A stretch of DNA of 64,000 bases from contig NC_134960.1 of the NCBI RefSeq assembly GCF_965638725.1, forward strand, positions 4,094,501-4,158,500. Reading direction: 5' to 3'. Position 1 is the stretch's first letter, and the number at the start of each line of letters is the position of its first letter. Shown one piece after another: positions 37,345-50,800 of the stretch. This DNA comes from Aptenodytes patagonicus (Eukaryota > Chordata > Aves > Sphenisciformes > Spheniscidae). The notes under the pieces were generated by a model. The model worked only from the letters and a program-made list of their open reading frames with translations, ran no database searches and was not told the origin of the DNA. The position numbers and the translations under genes are program-made.

Positions 37345-40061
37345 GAATGAGGGACTTTCTGTGGAGTTCCCTTTCCTGCTCTGCCCTGCTGAAATTGGAT
37401 TACTTACAGAAACAAAGGGAACAAGCAGCTTTGTTGCAGCGGACTAGTCCCAGGTGAGTAAGTATGAGCTACTTAACAACTGGCAATATAGTGAGAGCTC
37501 TTTTAATTGTTTTTTCAAACAAACCTGAACCACCTGTTCTGCCATTTTAGTGCAGGAACCAAAGAAAATGTAATTCACAGGTGTATTATAAAAGGGAAGG
37601 CAGAGATACTTGGGAAGGAAACTTGCCTCTTTGCTACAGCATGAGGCAGAGCTTGAAAATTCAGTGACTGAATGTTTTGGGTCATTGCACAAATGGGGTA
37701 GAAATAACCTGAACATCAGAAGAATTTGCTAAGTTAAGTAGTTTTCCGTTCCTTTGCAATCATGTTGTCTATCAGTACACCATAGATGAGCAAAAAAGCC
37801 CACCTCCCTGCCAGGTCATTCCAAAAGCCATCCCTAAAGAGAATGGCACAGTACTAAAACTCTTGGTAACCATATATTTATTTTTGTCACCTTTCTTATG
37901 ACTGGGTGCTGCTGTAGAGTCAAGATAGTTCCCTTTCAATTTAGTGGGCATTGATTATGAACTCTAGAGATAAAATTCAGCTCTATAGGTGGTAATTCCT
38001 TAGATGAAACTGATATATCAAGTAACTTGTCTAAAGCTTGACACTTTCCTAGTTTGAGAAGTGGTTCATCTTCTACCTAACCATGTATTTAGTTATTGAA
38101 TGTTAGCTCCATTGTGCCAGATAGAAGCATTTTTCTCATTTCCAGACTTGTACCAGCCCATACAAACAACTCAAAGGTTTGATCAAATTCGTAAAGAGGA
38201 CTATGAGCAGAGCTGGAAATGAATGCAGGAGTTCCGGTTCCAGGTCTTGTACCTCTGCCTAATTAACTATTCACTGATGTGAATCAGTCTTCAGAACGAT
38301 CAGCCGTACACACCACAGATTATCTCAGCTCAAAGCAAAGGTATCAGATGCACACTTGCAGACCTAGGTCAGCAAGAAAACCATCATGTGCTCACATAAC
38401 AGAAGTGGATAATGCTCTACACCTGGGCCTAGAAGTTTTACTACTCATTTAAATCCAGCAAATGCATTCAGTGTAATCTTGTACCTCTTGGTAGGACCTA
38501 GCTCTCCTTGTTCAATGAAATAGTTATTTACTGAGATACTGCAGAGGCCGCTCTAGGAAGAGAAGATGGCTCTCTTGGTTGGACTTACTGCAAAAATCTT
38601 CATTTGTGATGTATTTTCAGGAGAGGACTTTTAAGGAAAGATTGATCCAAGTATGTGTTGTTTGTTCACTGGCTGCCAGTAGAGAGGTTGATATGTCCTG
38701 TCCTTGCAGAAGCTGGTTAAGTGAAAGTATTTCTTTATGGCCGTTGCCATTTATCCTTTCATTTTTGAGCAGCACTAATCTCTCTCCTTTTAGGGTGTGT
38801 CAGTACATTTACAGACTATGATAAGTTGCCCTGCATTGAAGGGTTTACAACTGTATGTATATTTTTTAATTTTTTGGGACACATATAGATCATGTTAAAA
38901 ACCAGAAGTCCATTGTTCAATCAATCAAGTTAATCCTGGTGCTCCTTGATAACTATAGCTATCGCATTTCAGAGTGATTTTACTGGATATTACTGGGATT
39001 ACTTGTAGTAGCCACTCAGTCTAGACAGGGGTTTCTATTACAGTGAACACAGACAAAAGGGTAAGAAATATTAATGCCCAACATCCATTAACCATGCACA
39101 AACTGCATATCAGAGAGTGGATCCTGTTCACTTGGCTGTGGTTCCCCCTCCCTTTTGTTTATCTCTCAGGAGGGCACTGGCTTTTTTTAATTAAAAAGAA
39201 ACAGGTTGTCTTAATAAAGGAGGGGAGGGGGAGAAAAGAGCTGCTTGAAAACCGCCATTTAGGGTTAAGGGAAGTTAGAGATAGAAAGGTCCAAGTGTTT
39301 TGGCCCAAGAGCTGTCTTCAGGGTGGCTTTCTCTTCTGACCTTTCTGCAAGATGGGAGCAGAGTCATGGTGATCTTGCTGAAATGAACAGCTTAGAAACT
39401 TGGATCTCTGAGAATCCGGTCATTGTGAGAAATATGGTGAAGTGGATCTCAAGACTGTCATCAGGGCTGGATAAAATTATACTACCCGTTGTTTCTGAAA
39501 CAAAGTCATTTAGAATGACAAGCGCTCCAGGAATGCTGCTCCTTGAATAAACGTAATGTGGCAGTGACATGTAGTTCCCACCATCCCCTAGAAGACAATT
39601 CTGCTGCAACTAAATTAGAACAGTTTGCTGATTAAAATTACGCGTAGTTAACAAGGCACTGAGTGAGGTAATAAAGTTAAACTCTAAAGCATTTCAAATT
39701 CTCATTTTATGCTACTCCACGTGTTCAAACTCATAACACATGGGCAAACATTGTATTTGCTGCCTAGACTGTTTGTTGCGTCACAGATTTTATTTTGGAT
39801 ATGGCATATTTCAGATTGTTGTCAAATTGCCTATCATAACTGAAACTCCACCAGGTCTTCCAAAGCACATTAGGAATTAGGGTAACAGTAGAACCACTTA
39901 AACATTTTGCTTACATATGGCTTGCCATCCTGTATTCATTCACCCAAAGACCTTGATGTCCTTTTATTCTTGACATCCTTTTAAGACTTGGGGAATCAGA
40001 AGCTAATTAGCCTGCTGTTGGAAGGGTCTGCAGATCCTGTGGAAGCAGAAGCTTCCAGAAC

Positions 40062-40110
40062 TTTTTTTTTTTGGGGGGGGAAGGGGGAATTAAAAAAAAA
40101 AAAAATCCCC
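40062..40110. repeat. T11-G8 ... A14-C4 homopolymer cluster
   Basis: T11 (40062-40072) is followed by G8 (40073-40080), a G5, then A14 (40092-40105) and TCCCC. The T and A runs, and the G and C runs, can fold back on each other. Exact run lengths are prone to sequencing error. Confidence 0.85.
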
Positions 40111-41623
40111 AGTTATATAAGAAGCTTGCAATTATTTCAAGATTCCCTTAACCCCTGGGTGATGAGGCCAATTCAGCACTATATGGATACATAAATCAAG
40201 ATTTCCCTGCAAAACTTTAGCTTGGTATAGACTTGGAGAACATACTCTGCATACCAATGCTCCCAAACCCCTTTTATATCTGACAGCTGATTTCAATATA
40301 TTTGAACGTGATATAGTAGGCACTGGGAGTCTGCGTTACTGTTGCTCTCACAATGTCTGTCATTCAGTTTCTAAGGCTGGGCACTGTCCACCTCCAATCT
40401 TCCACAGCAAATTTGCCCATGACCAGAAATCTTGTCTGTTGGTTGGCATAGCTCAACGATGGGTTTGGGGCTCCCAGGTCTTCTCTCCAGGCAGAGGAGA
40501 ATAAGTAATGTGTTTTTTGGTTTTGGTTTTTTTTCTGTGAGGCAAGAGTTGTGTTTATATCCCTATTTTACAAAATGGAAATGTTGCCATCAAGAAGTTA
40601 AGGTCCAAGTCTATCAAACTATGTAAGTACCTAATTCTCTGGGTTATTTTAATCAGCAGTTATGCTCTTAATACAGTTATGGATATGATATAAAACCTGT
40701 GGAGCAGGGCAATGCAGTTGGGTTCCCTCAAATTTTAGGCATACTAATGAACATTTTTTCTCTTGCTGCGTACTTGTTTATCTTGATCCAGCAGCTGCAG
40801 GTCTGCTTGTCTTGACACACCTCCTCCCTTGAACTCTCATTTCATGGTAATAAAACAGGAGTTTCTAGGGTATTTCTCACTGCAGTGTCAAAGGAGAGGA
40901 CAGCATAAATTTCTGCCCTCATTTCCAGGAAGATCATCATGGCTGGTGTTTTTTGCACCCATATTTTGAAAGCAAAGCCTTTCAAATAAGCCCATGGGGA
41001 TAGCTGTCTTCAAGCAGTCAATGGGTAGGCATAAACTATTGCTTGGAGAGTAAAACCCATCCCTCCTCAGAATAAGTTTCCTTATTTTCTTGCAGGTGTG
41101 CGGATGGGATGTGGCAATTCTTGCTGTCTTCTGGTGTAAGTAAGGTGTAGGGTGATCCAAAGAAAGTGTATGGTATGCTGTTAGAGTCCAAGAAGAACAA
41201 GATCAGAAAGTGTCCCCTATGGAAACATTGCCTTTGTCCAGGGTGTTTTGCCAGGCAGCATAACCTGACTCTATTGAAAGAGCTGAATTATTGTTATATA
41301 GCTTTAAAAACACAGTATCAAACTATACATATAATTTGAGGCTGTTTTTAATAAGCATTTTCTCTAGCCTGTGGTTCCCTCTGGTTTAAATGTTCTCAGC
41401 TCTTTGGTCAAATAAATAACAGCCTAGAACAGTATTTTTAGGAAAAGATGATGCTTGGCGATGGCTGGGGATTCTGTGGCTTTCACCGCCCTTCAGACAG
41501 CTTGGACTAATGTGTATACTTTTCAAGAAAACAAAAAAAAATGAACAACTTGAAGGTTTTAGCTGAAACACCATCCGAGACAGCTCACAACTTTTCCTTT
41601 GATTGTGTTAGCTGACGTGAGGG

Positions 41624-41825
41624 TTTTTCTTTTTTTTTCTGAATATAACTGGACTTTCTGAATCTCTGTACACCTCCCCCTAGATTTTCTTTCCTTCTTT
41701 ATTTTTTTCATACTTTCCTCTGTTTTTTTTTCTTCCTCCTTGTTGCTCGTTCATTCTTTCATTTCTCTGTGTGTTCCTCCCACTGTTTATTCCTATTTTG
41801 CTGCTTCCCTTCCCAGTTCTTCTGC
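41624..41825. repeat. Pyrimidine-rich tract
   Basis: About 200 bp strongly biased to T and C on the plus strand, with runs such as TTTTTCTTTTTTTTTCT (41624-41640) and TTCTTTCCTTCTTTATTTTTTTC (41689 onward). Low-complexity decay is the simplest explanation. Confidence 0.75.
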
Positions 41826-44800
41826 AGTTCAAAATTACCTTGTCTTGAACTGTTCCAACCAGTCCTAGCAAAAGTCAGCTCCTTGTCAAGGCCAAATTAT
41901 GCCCTTGATCTAATGTTGGGATCACATCTGATCCCAAATGTGCCTAGATTAAAAGGGACAAGATTATAGAAAGGCTGGAGGAGAGAAGGTGGCAGGAAAG
42001 CTTGGCGAAGCGTGCCACGGAAAATCCCAGGACCCCTGCTTTAGTTCAGGCTCATTTCCACAGGGCTATCAACAGCCAAGGCAGGATGATGAAGTGTGAA
42101 CAAGAGCTGGAAGAAACCATGCAGAAAACACAGCACAATGTCTCAAATCTAGAAACAGAAGATGAGTCTGTATGCTTTGAACTTGTAGGATGTACCAACT
42201 CCGGGCCTGGATTTTATTATTTGAATTTTCTTAAAACATAGCTGGGGGTGGGGAAGTGACTGGGCCTATGAGGGCGGTACCAGAGAGGTCCTTACCAAAG
42301 AGCATCTGAAGGATTTTGGCTGATTCCCACTGGCTTGTGGATGAGGTCACTGTTTTGCTGAGGAAGCTGGAAATGCAGGAGGCTTCTTCCTTGTACCAGA
42401 TCCTCTGCGATCCCTTCTCTGCTGCCTGCTGGACACCCCACAAAGCCTGGCCCTGTGATTCAGTGGATGACAAGAACCACCGGGAACTACTCGTAGTGAT
42501 GCGGGATTAACAGCTGTGAAGGATGACTGAAGTCCTGAGATTTCCTCTTTGCCTTTTCTGCCCAATTTAGGCTTCTTGACAAATCCATCGCTTGACTGTG
42601 CTGTCACCTCCCCTCAGTCCCTACTTCCTGGCTGCATAGCTCAGCTCTGGATTTTTAAGAAGCAAAAAGGTTCTTCAGACCTAAAGACAGTGAAGAACTG
42701 CATTGATTTATGTGGCCTGAGATAATGGCCTCAGGCTGTCCTTTGAGCTTTTCCATATTTCTTTCATTACTTCCCAAATGCCACTAAGGTTCCTGCAAAC
42801 TGAGCGATCAATGGTACTATACCAATGTCATTAACTTTGGATTAAACTTTTTTCTTAAAATTTGTCAGCGATGTGGATCTTTTGGAAGTTACAGACTATG
42901 AAGGAGGTAATAGTCTGTGGGAAAGGCTGGCTGATGCTATTTCGTTAGCCATCTGGCTGGGAGATCCTGATTGTACTATTTCAGACAGTTTTTGAAAGAC
43001 TATTGAAGATGTTGATGTTTAAATGATAATTAATAACAGTATTCATCTCAGTGATTCTCTTGGCGAAACTCTTGCTTTAACATTAACTTTCAATAAAGCT
43101 CTGCCATTTTAAACTTTCATTTTAAACAGAAAAATGCTTTTAAAGTTTCAGATTTAGAAGCTTTTACAGAGCTTAATAAAAATTCACTTTTTGGGCAAAG
43201 TGCAGTTGACAGTTGTATTGGTACTGATGGTTTCTATTTAAAAACATGTTCCTTTCGTTTGCTGCATCTTGCAGCTGCTGAGATTTTTTGTCTTGCTTCC
43301 TCTAAGTTTCTCTTACCATCTCACAGGCATCAGAGAGGGGGGCCAAGTGCCTCCAACACCACCAGTGGGGAGAACTTGATTTTATTCTCTCACATGACTC
43401 AGCTCTTTGTATTGATGTGGGAAGGATCTGGACAAGTACCAGAGGTGCTGGGGAGAAGAAGATGCTCTGTAATGCACACAGTAAATGGGATGGTCAAACA
43501 CTCCACCGTGCTTTACAAACTATCATTAGATATGTAGGCGGCAGGATGGCCAAGTGCACCAGGCCTTCATGTAGGAGAAATATACCCTTAATCCTTACCC
43601 CTGTTCTGTGACCAACCTACCAGGTAACTGGGCAACGTGCTCCAAGATAAACTTGTTGGGACAGAGGCTGCTTGTTACTTTTAAGTTGCATATAAGGTCC
43701 TATAGGGTCAGTAATGACAGTGCTGTGGGAATCCTGCTAAATGCTGCTGGGTTTGGACTGGCATTCAAAGGACGGATAAGCAACAGCAAAATGATAACCA
43801 GAGTAACGTGGACTATTCCAAGAGAATAATTTAGGGAAAAAATTCACATATGCATTTACTGGGTAAGACATCTGTCTGGAGAGTCTGGGATCTGGCTCAT
43901 CCTACTGTCACATTCCTGGATGCCCCTCGCTTCTCTAGGAAGAAGTTAGCAAAGTGAAGAAAAGGAAATCAAAAAGTTAATCTCTTGCCTAACTAGTAGC
44001 TGTATCTATTTACCAGCTTAGCACGTCTGGGCCATATATCCATGTAGGAACCCCAGTTGTACTTCTTTTTATGTGTATTGACTTAGTGGAGTGCAAACAT
44101 GTTAAAAAGTTCACTTTCTCCTTTATACGAGTCTATAAAAAAGCTCTTAAAATGGAGTCATAGGGTTTCAATGAGACAAATGAATGATCAGCCGAGACCT
44201 AACAGTCCTTTCCGATGGATTAGGTGCTTTAGTGTGAGAAATTTTAAGATGCTAATCAGCCTGGAGAGCTTTCATGCCTCCAGCACTATGTAATGACACA
44301 AAATATTGCGATGCCTCCAAGTTATAATGGAATAGGCGAGCAGGATGCAGTAATAGGTATCACTCATGATATTTGATTCCAGTTAAAACTACGTTTTCAA
44401 AAGTCTCTAGGCAGGAGAGATTTCTTATGCATTTATGGGAATTTGAGTAAAGCTAAACATATACACACTAGCTTGGAAATTTTTCTAACAGCTATTTGGA
44501 CACAGTAATGTACAGAAATAATTGTAAACACATGCACAAGTAGATCAGTGTGTGTTTTCAGTGCCTGCTTTTAGGAGAAATAACACATTAACATTTTCTG
44601 AATTTTGCAAATGCACTGCAAAATTCAAGCTCAATAAGCTTAACTTTCTATGTTCTTCTAAACTGATGACACCAGTGTAATATCAAGATGTTTTCCAGTT
44701 GGGATTTAGGAAGCTGTAAGACATGACAGAACTGTTCATAATAGGACATTTCAGCACAAATTTTAACTCACACGGAGTTGATCAAAAATCAGCTCTCCAG

Positions 44801-47483
44801 CAAGGAATCTATCTGTTTACAAGACTTACCGTGGAAGGGATCGATCCCACTGCCAGAGTAGTAAAACACACATTTGCTGCAATAGCACAGAAGCAGGTCA
44901 CAATTTACCAGAAGGAACCATTTACTGTACAGAGCTGTTACATTTTATTTCTGTATATTTGGAAATTTTGAGTTATGTCCTGTCACATTTGCAGGCATGC
45001 AAGGGCTGTGTTCCATGTTGGTCACTGAGATCACAAACATGAGCAGTCACTGAGGAAAGGCAGAAGAAAAGCAGAATATTTCATCTGCATTTTTTTTTGC
45101 TAGGAGTGGTATTGTTGTTTTGGGAGATAAAGAGCAAAACTGAAATGTTTGAAAGCAGTCCCCAGGACAGCTCTCTTCCTACAGGTTCCCTGAGCATCAA
45201 AAGGATGCACCTGAGCTAGTGCTGAAATTTGCTAACGATACAGGCTGGAAATGGTTAACTAATAGCATGGGGCTAGGAAATCATCATTCTTCCCTGGCAC
45301 AACTGCTTCAGGAATCGTGGCAGGAGCCAGTAGCTGAGAGGCTCACTAAAAACAACAGGACAACACTATTAAATGCCTGGAGTCTTAAATGGTTAGTAGT
45401 TTGTCAAGGTGACACGCTTGTGGTCTTTATTGAACTGCAAACTGAGAGACATCTCTGTTATTTATAGAAATGTGTGACCAATGCAGTTTGTGAGCATTTA
45501 TGTTGTCATTACAAAACCAAAATATTATCTGCATAATTACAACGTTATATTGTGATAGGGATTCTTATTTAAGCCTGTTACATGCTCCAGCAAAGCAGAA
45601 AATCCCTTACTGAGCACCGTTAATAATGGAGCATTAAGAATAGACTGTTTTCTTTTCTTGCTTTATGTACATCTCTTTATTTTTAAAACAACTGGTTTTT
45701 GGTGCTTTCTAGGATTTCCTTCCCAGGTGCTGGAGAGATCTTTTCCCTGGACTTGGCTACAAGAAAAAACGTCTCTGCAAGCGTTTCTGGTAGTGTACCC
45801 TATGCCTTGCTGGGACCAGCCCTCTCCCTCCCACCGCAGTCTGCGGCAGGGCCTGGGACAGGGACACCTAAAGTGGGCAATGGAGTGAGGGGAGTTTCTT
45901 AGCTCTAGAGAAAGCGCGTGGCCCAGGAGAGGCTGGTAATGTTCAGAGATTTCTTTTTGTAAGGATTAAACTGAATTTTCTTGTGGAGAAATTAATGATA
46001 TGATGCCAGAGGACTAAAATACCTCTGATTTCCCCCCAGCAATCTTATTAGTCGAGTCCAGTGGGGTGGGCATGTCCTCAGGTATGTCTCAAGCACGGAC
46101 TCCCACTTAGGCAGTGATGGTGGTGATTTCCTGGGAATTCTCCATGGGGGCTGAGAGGGCTTTTCAGGCTGTGCTGATGTGTGGGGTCCTTGCAGCTGAT
46201 GGTGAGTAGTTGCTTGAGAGGCTCCTCCAGCAATATCTGATGCCCTCAGCCACCTCAGCTCGTGGAGGGCTGCGCTGCAGACCCAGCCCTGCCCTCTCCA
46301 AGCCCCGGGGAGTAAAGGTGCAGTATGCTAGTGTACAGACCTGCAAAGAGTTTAGGAAATATGAAATAACACTTGGAAATGAAAAGGGAAGGGAAGGAGT
46401 GTGAACCCTACAGAAGGAAGTAGGTGAGAAGGAAGGCAGGAGGGAAGGGCAGATGGGGTAACTCCTGGCAATTAAACCTTCCTGAGGCAACCCCGCTCCC
46501 TGGGCAGAACCTGCCTGGCCGCTCCTTCTGCTGCTGCTGCTTGTGTGCAACAGACGCATTGGCAGAACAGCCAACGATGATAAAAAAAGATGGCCACTAT
46601 TGATGAGGCTTTGCTTGTTGAGCCACTGGGAATTTGTATGTGGAAAGGTTGTGGAACTCGTCCTCTCTTTAGTGCTGTGTCTAGCTGAGATATCATGGTC
46701 AGACAGCTAGGAAGGGAGCAATCCGAGGAACCTGGTTTTCTGCAGGGATTCCCACGCTGCAGAGTCTTGTAGTTGGAGGACGGTTTAGCAGGCTAATCTG
46801 TACCTACTCCACTTAATGCAATTTGCTGCTAGGATCTATGGATGCATCTCCCCATGCTGTGAGAAATGAGCTTGTCTTTGTAGTTGCATTAAGGCACAGC
46901 AGTAAATTAAGCAGTGGAAAAAGGACCCAGGCTCAAACCCTTTCCTGGGCTGGGCACTTACACTCACCAGTTCTGCAACATTAGCATTATGTGGCTTTAT
47001 TATGAACACGTGCACACTTGGATTTAAAGGCCAGTGGCCAGACTGAGCAAACATTTAGTGCGGCTAGGAGGAGGGAAAACATCTATTTTTCTTGTGCCAG
47101 TACAAAGGATGACTAATTACACCAGGAACAGCTGCAGTTCTCTCGAAACTATAGAAGACCAGCTGATTCCTACTGTGCTTCCCCAGCCAACTGGCAACAC
47201 CTGAGACCTGCCAGGTAAAAATCAGGCTCTGTGCTTTGTCCAAGTCATTAGAGCTCCACTTGGAGAGAAGTGAGCAAGGAACAGGCTTTGCTTCGCTGCT
47301 TAAAGAGTTACTCAGGGAAAAAAAAAAAAATACCTGCAAGAAATGTTCCAGTCCAAAGTAATATTTACTTGGGTGCTTAAAACTTTGTAAAATGCCCTGA
47401 AGGTCACAAGCCATTCATCCTGCTGTGTATTTCTCTTTAAGAAGGTGCTTGTAAGTACTACTGGAACACATGTGTGATGAGGG

Positions 47484-47496
47484 GTTGCCATGGCAA
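47484..47496 (+). promoter_or_regulatory. Near-perfect RFX X-box
   Basis: GTTGCCATGGCAA matches the first 13 of the 14 consensus bases (the next base is A instead of C). It is not in a CpG-rich setting. It flanks an AT-rich candidate regulatory segment at 47.52-47.80 kb. Confidence 0.35.
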
Positions 47497-48240
47497 ACAG
47501 GTTTTGGCACTATTTAAGACAGAGTTTTATTGCGCAGCAGAATAAATAAGCATGTTAAAGCCACATACAGTAACTTGTTGGCACATACATTAATGCTCCC
47601 AAGGGCTGCAATAACTTAAGCACCCTCCCTTTAAACATTTTTCAGCGTTTTTTCTTTTTTATTGACTACATGCATTTAGTATTAGGGCTAGGAATGTCCC
47701 ATTTCCACCCCCTTTTGAAGTGAGTAATTGAGGCAAAAAAGGAGGACTGCCTAATAAATCATAAAGAGGCATTGTGCACAGACAAGAGGGGCAATTTTCC
47801 CTTTCCTAACATACATGAGGATAAGCCAGCGTGAGACCTGGCGGTGTACTAAATCCTGACTTGCTCCCTCTAGACATAGAGGTAGATTGGTGTGTTTATA
47901 TTTCTGATGGAGCCTGAATAATCAGAAATAGTTTCACACCATTTTCTGCAGTTTCTGTCTTGCTCTTTTGTGCCAAGCCAGTCTTCTACCACATCACAGC
48001 AGCAAGCTAGTTACTTCAGCTTTAGTCATTTTATGAACCACCTGTTCTGTCCCCAGTTTGGCTCCCAGTTCACACCAGTGAGTCCCGTCAGGTCTGGAAA
48101 CAGTCCCAGCTTCGAGGAAGTGCTGCAGGGAGGCAAGAGGCAAATCTGTGCCTGTAAGAGGGCTCAGGTTTGTGGTGCTCTTAAAGGTGAACATAAATTA
48201 CACTTTATAATGAAAGCTCTGGTTTAAGAAGAGTTATTAG

Positions 48241-48600
48241 TGTATTAGGCTGGGCTTTATTAGCTCCGAGGTTTCGGAGCCATCTGGGAGGTGTGACGCT
48301 GGCTCCCTCTTCTGTGGGAAGCAGAAAAACTTTTCTGGTTTGGAGAACTTTGACGCCGGCGAAAGCAGGCGAAGCCCAGAAAATCTCCCCCGTCCCCTCC
48401 CACCTCGGAGACGTAAAACCACAATTAGTGCAGGCGTGATCAGATAACGCCCAGCTGTAAGGCAAGCGGCAGAGTTGCCTCCTCCCCCGGGGAGCAAGGG
48501 ATGGCCGAGGCGTTCAGCCAGAGCTGGCAATAACTGTCTCTTGTTAAAAACTGGGGAATTGGCGAGCGCGATGGACCTAATGCTCTTCGTTTTATCAGTG
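48241..48600. promoter_or_regulatory. CpG-rich patch
   Basis: About 20 CpGs in 360 bp by hand count, in DNA of slightly over half GC, flanked by CpG-poor AT-rich sequence. It includes GGCGAGCGCGATGG near 48561. No gene starts here that I can recognise. An orphan CpG island or developmental enhancer is the likeliest reading. Confidence 0.4.
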
Positions 48601-49860
48601 AGTAAGGAAGTTACTGGGGAAGAGCGACGGAAAGTTACATCTTGCCCTCAAAGAAGACTGCAGTCAGTGCTGGCTCCCATTATACTCAGAAGAAAAATCT
48701 GTTTTACATATTCCCTATGGTTTTAGGATGAAAGCTGTAATGTATTTCACTCTTAGGGCCCTTTTTTCCTCTTGCCCCGCTGCCAAGATGACCCCGCAGC
48801 CTCCAGCAAGGCTCAGGCCGATCATCAGAGCTACTCGTCTCTCCTAACCTTCCTTGTACACTCGGCAATCGCTGAAGCATGCTCAAGCCTCGTGAAATGG
48901 GGGAGGAAAAAATGAGCTGATTGTTTCATGAAACATAGATGTTTGTAATATAGCATACTGATAGGTTCATTATGAATTACAATTTGCTGAATAAGAGAAT
49001 TCACAAGGGAGGGGTAGTGCATGGAGAGAAAAGGAAGAAAAAAGGAGGGAGGTGATTTTTGTGCCTATAAAGGTGTCTCCTGGGCATAACCGGAGTTGAA
49101 GACCTACCATTTCCTTCTAGCTGTTTGGATTTGCTTGCAATTAAAGCCTAGTGGAGCTGTCAGGGGCTGTTGACAAATATATTATAACCAACTTAGGTTA
49201 AGCGAAAGTTACTTAAAATTAATCCATCCCTGCACAATGCTCCTGTTTCACTTCAGAAGAATGTGCCAGGAGGAATAAGTACAATCCTGACCACGTTCGG
49301 AGAACCTCCTCAAGGTGGAAATTTGCAAATAGGGCTACTGTAGTATGTAATGAGAAGCTGCAGGCCTTTCAATTATCCCACATAGTCTGTCTCTTTGCAA
49401 CTTGACTGACAGCTAATTATGCTGGTGCCATTTTTTTGGCAGTGGAATTTAATCTCCCAGATGGAAAGCAAATCAATCTGCCCATTGCTGCAGCTGAGGC
49501 ATACTTTGGCTCAACTTTAATTTATTCTCCTAAGCCTAAGAAAGGCTAGTCATTTCAAAGTACAAAAATATCAGATTTCTTCCGTTCACCAGGCTGGTGA
49601 AAAAGTGTGGAAGAGTTGGGATTTCGTAGGCTACGCTGTGAAACGTTGTCGCTCCTTCCTTTGTGTTAGGAAACAGCAGCATCATCTCCCCTTGATTCCT
49701 GTGCGTGGAATCTGACAAGGAAGAAGCATTTACGAGCGGGTTGCTAGTGATAATGGTTAAACATGAGTTGTGGAGGCATTAAGTAGAATTCTATGGAGGA
49801 ATGAACTAAATCGCTGAGGAACTCGACACAAAAAGGAATCGGTGGCAATTTTCAAGCACT

Positions 49861-49990
49861 TTAGCCAGTGTGCAATAGCCCGGTTCCCGTTGGGTTTCAC
49901 GCCAGGGATATAAATACCGTCCTTCTACTTACCTGCACTCTTCAGGCCTGTCAATTACGCTGCTGCCTCTGAGTCGCTGCTACAACTGTA
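49861..49990 (+). promoter_or_regulatory. TATA-box-like element in candidate core promoter
   Basis: TATAAATA at 49909-49916 sits just after a short GC-richer segment with several CpGs (49880-49905). A transcript starting 30 bp on would run into CTGCTGCCTCTGAGTCGCTG and meet a weak donor-like GTAGGTATTA near 49990. There is no open frame of note downstream, so any transcript would be non-coding. TATA-like matches are common by chance in AT-rich DNA. Confidence 0.2.
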
Positions 49991-50325
49991 GGTATTACTG
50001 TCCTCTGTAAAACCATCGTAGAGCAGAGTATGTGACTAGTTACCACAGGCTACAGACCTGATCTTCAAGTACCCGGGCACCTGCAGCTCCTGTCAATGTT
50101 ATTTTTCAGGCTAGGAAACCCAATTTTAGCTAGGATCAAGGGGAAGGGAACTCACAAAAACTTGGTGTTAATGAATGCTGGAAAATCAGAGCCTTATTCT
50201 TCTGCAAACTTTTGCCTGTTTGGCTAACGCTGTTTCAGCCTGCGCGTGGTACCTACGTTTTGTCTGTGTTGTGTTATCTTCCCTTTTGGGGTACTTTGTC
50301 TGAATTCTTAATCTCTTAGATTATT

Positions 50326-50342
50326 GGATGGATGGATGGATG
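50326..50342. repeat. (GGAT)4 microsatellite
   Basis: Four GGAT units plus one base; short and probably young. Confidence 0.9.
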
Positions 50343-50520
50343 TTTTTGGAGATTTTTACAAATAGAAAGGTTCCCGACTCCCCTTTTGACTGAAAAAAGC
50401 ATTTCTAAAAGTGCTTTGCTCACACCTAATGAGTCTGATTCCAGTCTTCCTCGCACTCGTACAAATACATAGCCATTTTAGTGACTCTTCCTTAGTATGT
50501 TCGGAGGCTGAAAGATTACA

Positions 50521-50800
50521 AGCTCTCCTATCTAGCTATTAATACCTAGCTTTTTATATTTTCATATTATGCTTATAATTATGTTGATGCTGCTCCTAAT
50601 GAGCCCTTTAATGACATTTTATAATTATGATGAAATCTTGTACATGGAAGCATTTGTTCATGACAAATCTCTGGAGAACAGATGTTCTGCCGCTGCCCCA
50701 TCAGCGCATTCATTACCACGCCGCACATCGTATTTCTGCAGTGTGATAGTTAAGAGGGAGCCTACGCGATGCCCTCTCAATTTGTAGCAGAGAAGAGAGA
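50521..50800. promoter_or_regulatory. AT-rich candidate enhancer with duplicated TTATAATTATG
   Basis: The 11-mer TTATAATTATG occurs at 50573-50583 and again at 50619-50629, each containing the palindrome ATAATTAT. The interval also has several TAAT cores (ATTAATACC, CTAATGAG, TTTAATGAC). Homeodomain proteins bind TAAT cores, and clusters of them are typical of developmental enhancers. The segment is free of recognisable repeats. Function is inferred only. Confidence 0.35.

Larger units (their letters stand above)
32681..48240. other. Gene-free AT-rich DNA (desert, third part)
   Basis: Only short unrecognised open frames (up to 146 codons) are present. Noted items are A15 (37330-37344), the T11-G8-A14 foldback near 40.06-40.11 kb, a pyrimidine-rich tract at 41.62-41.83 kb, a near-perfect X-box at 47484-47496, and an AT-rich segment at 47.52-47.80 kb with TTTATTGAC and ACATGCAT motifs. 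No mobile element is intact. Confidence 0.65.
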
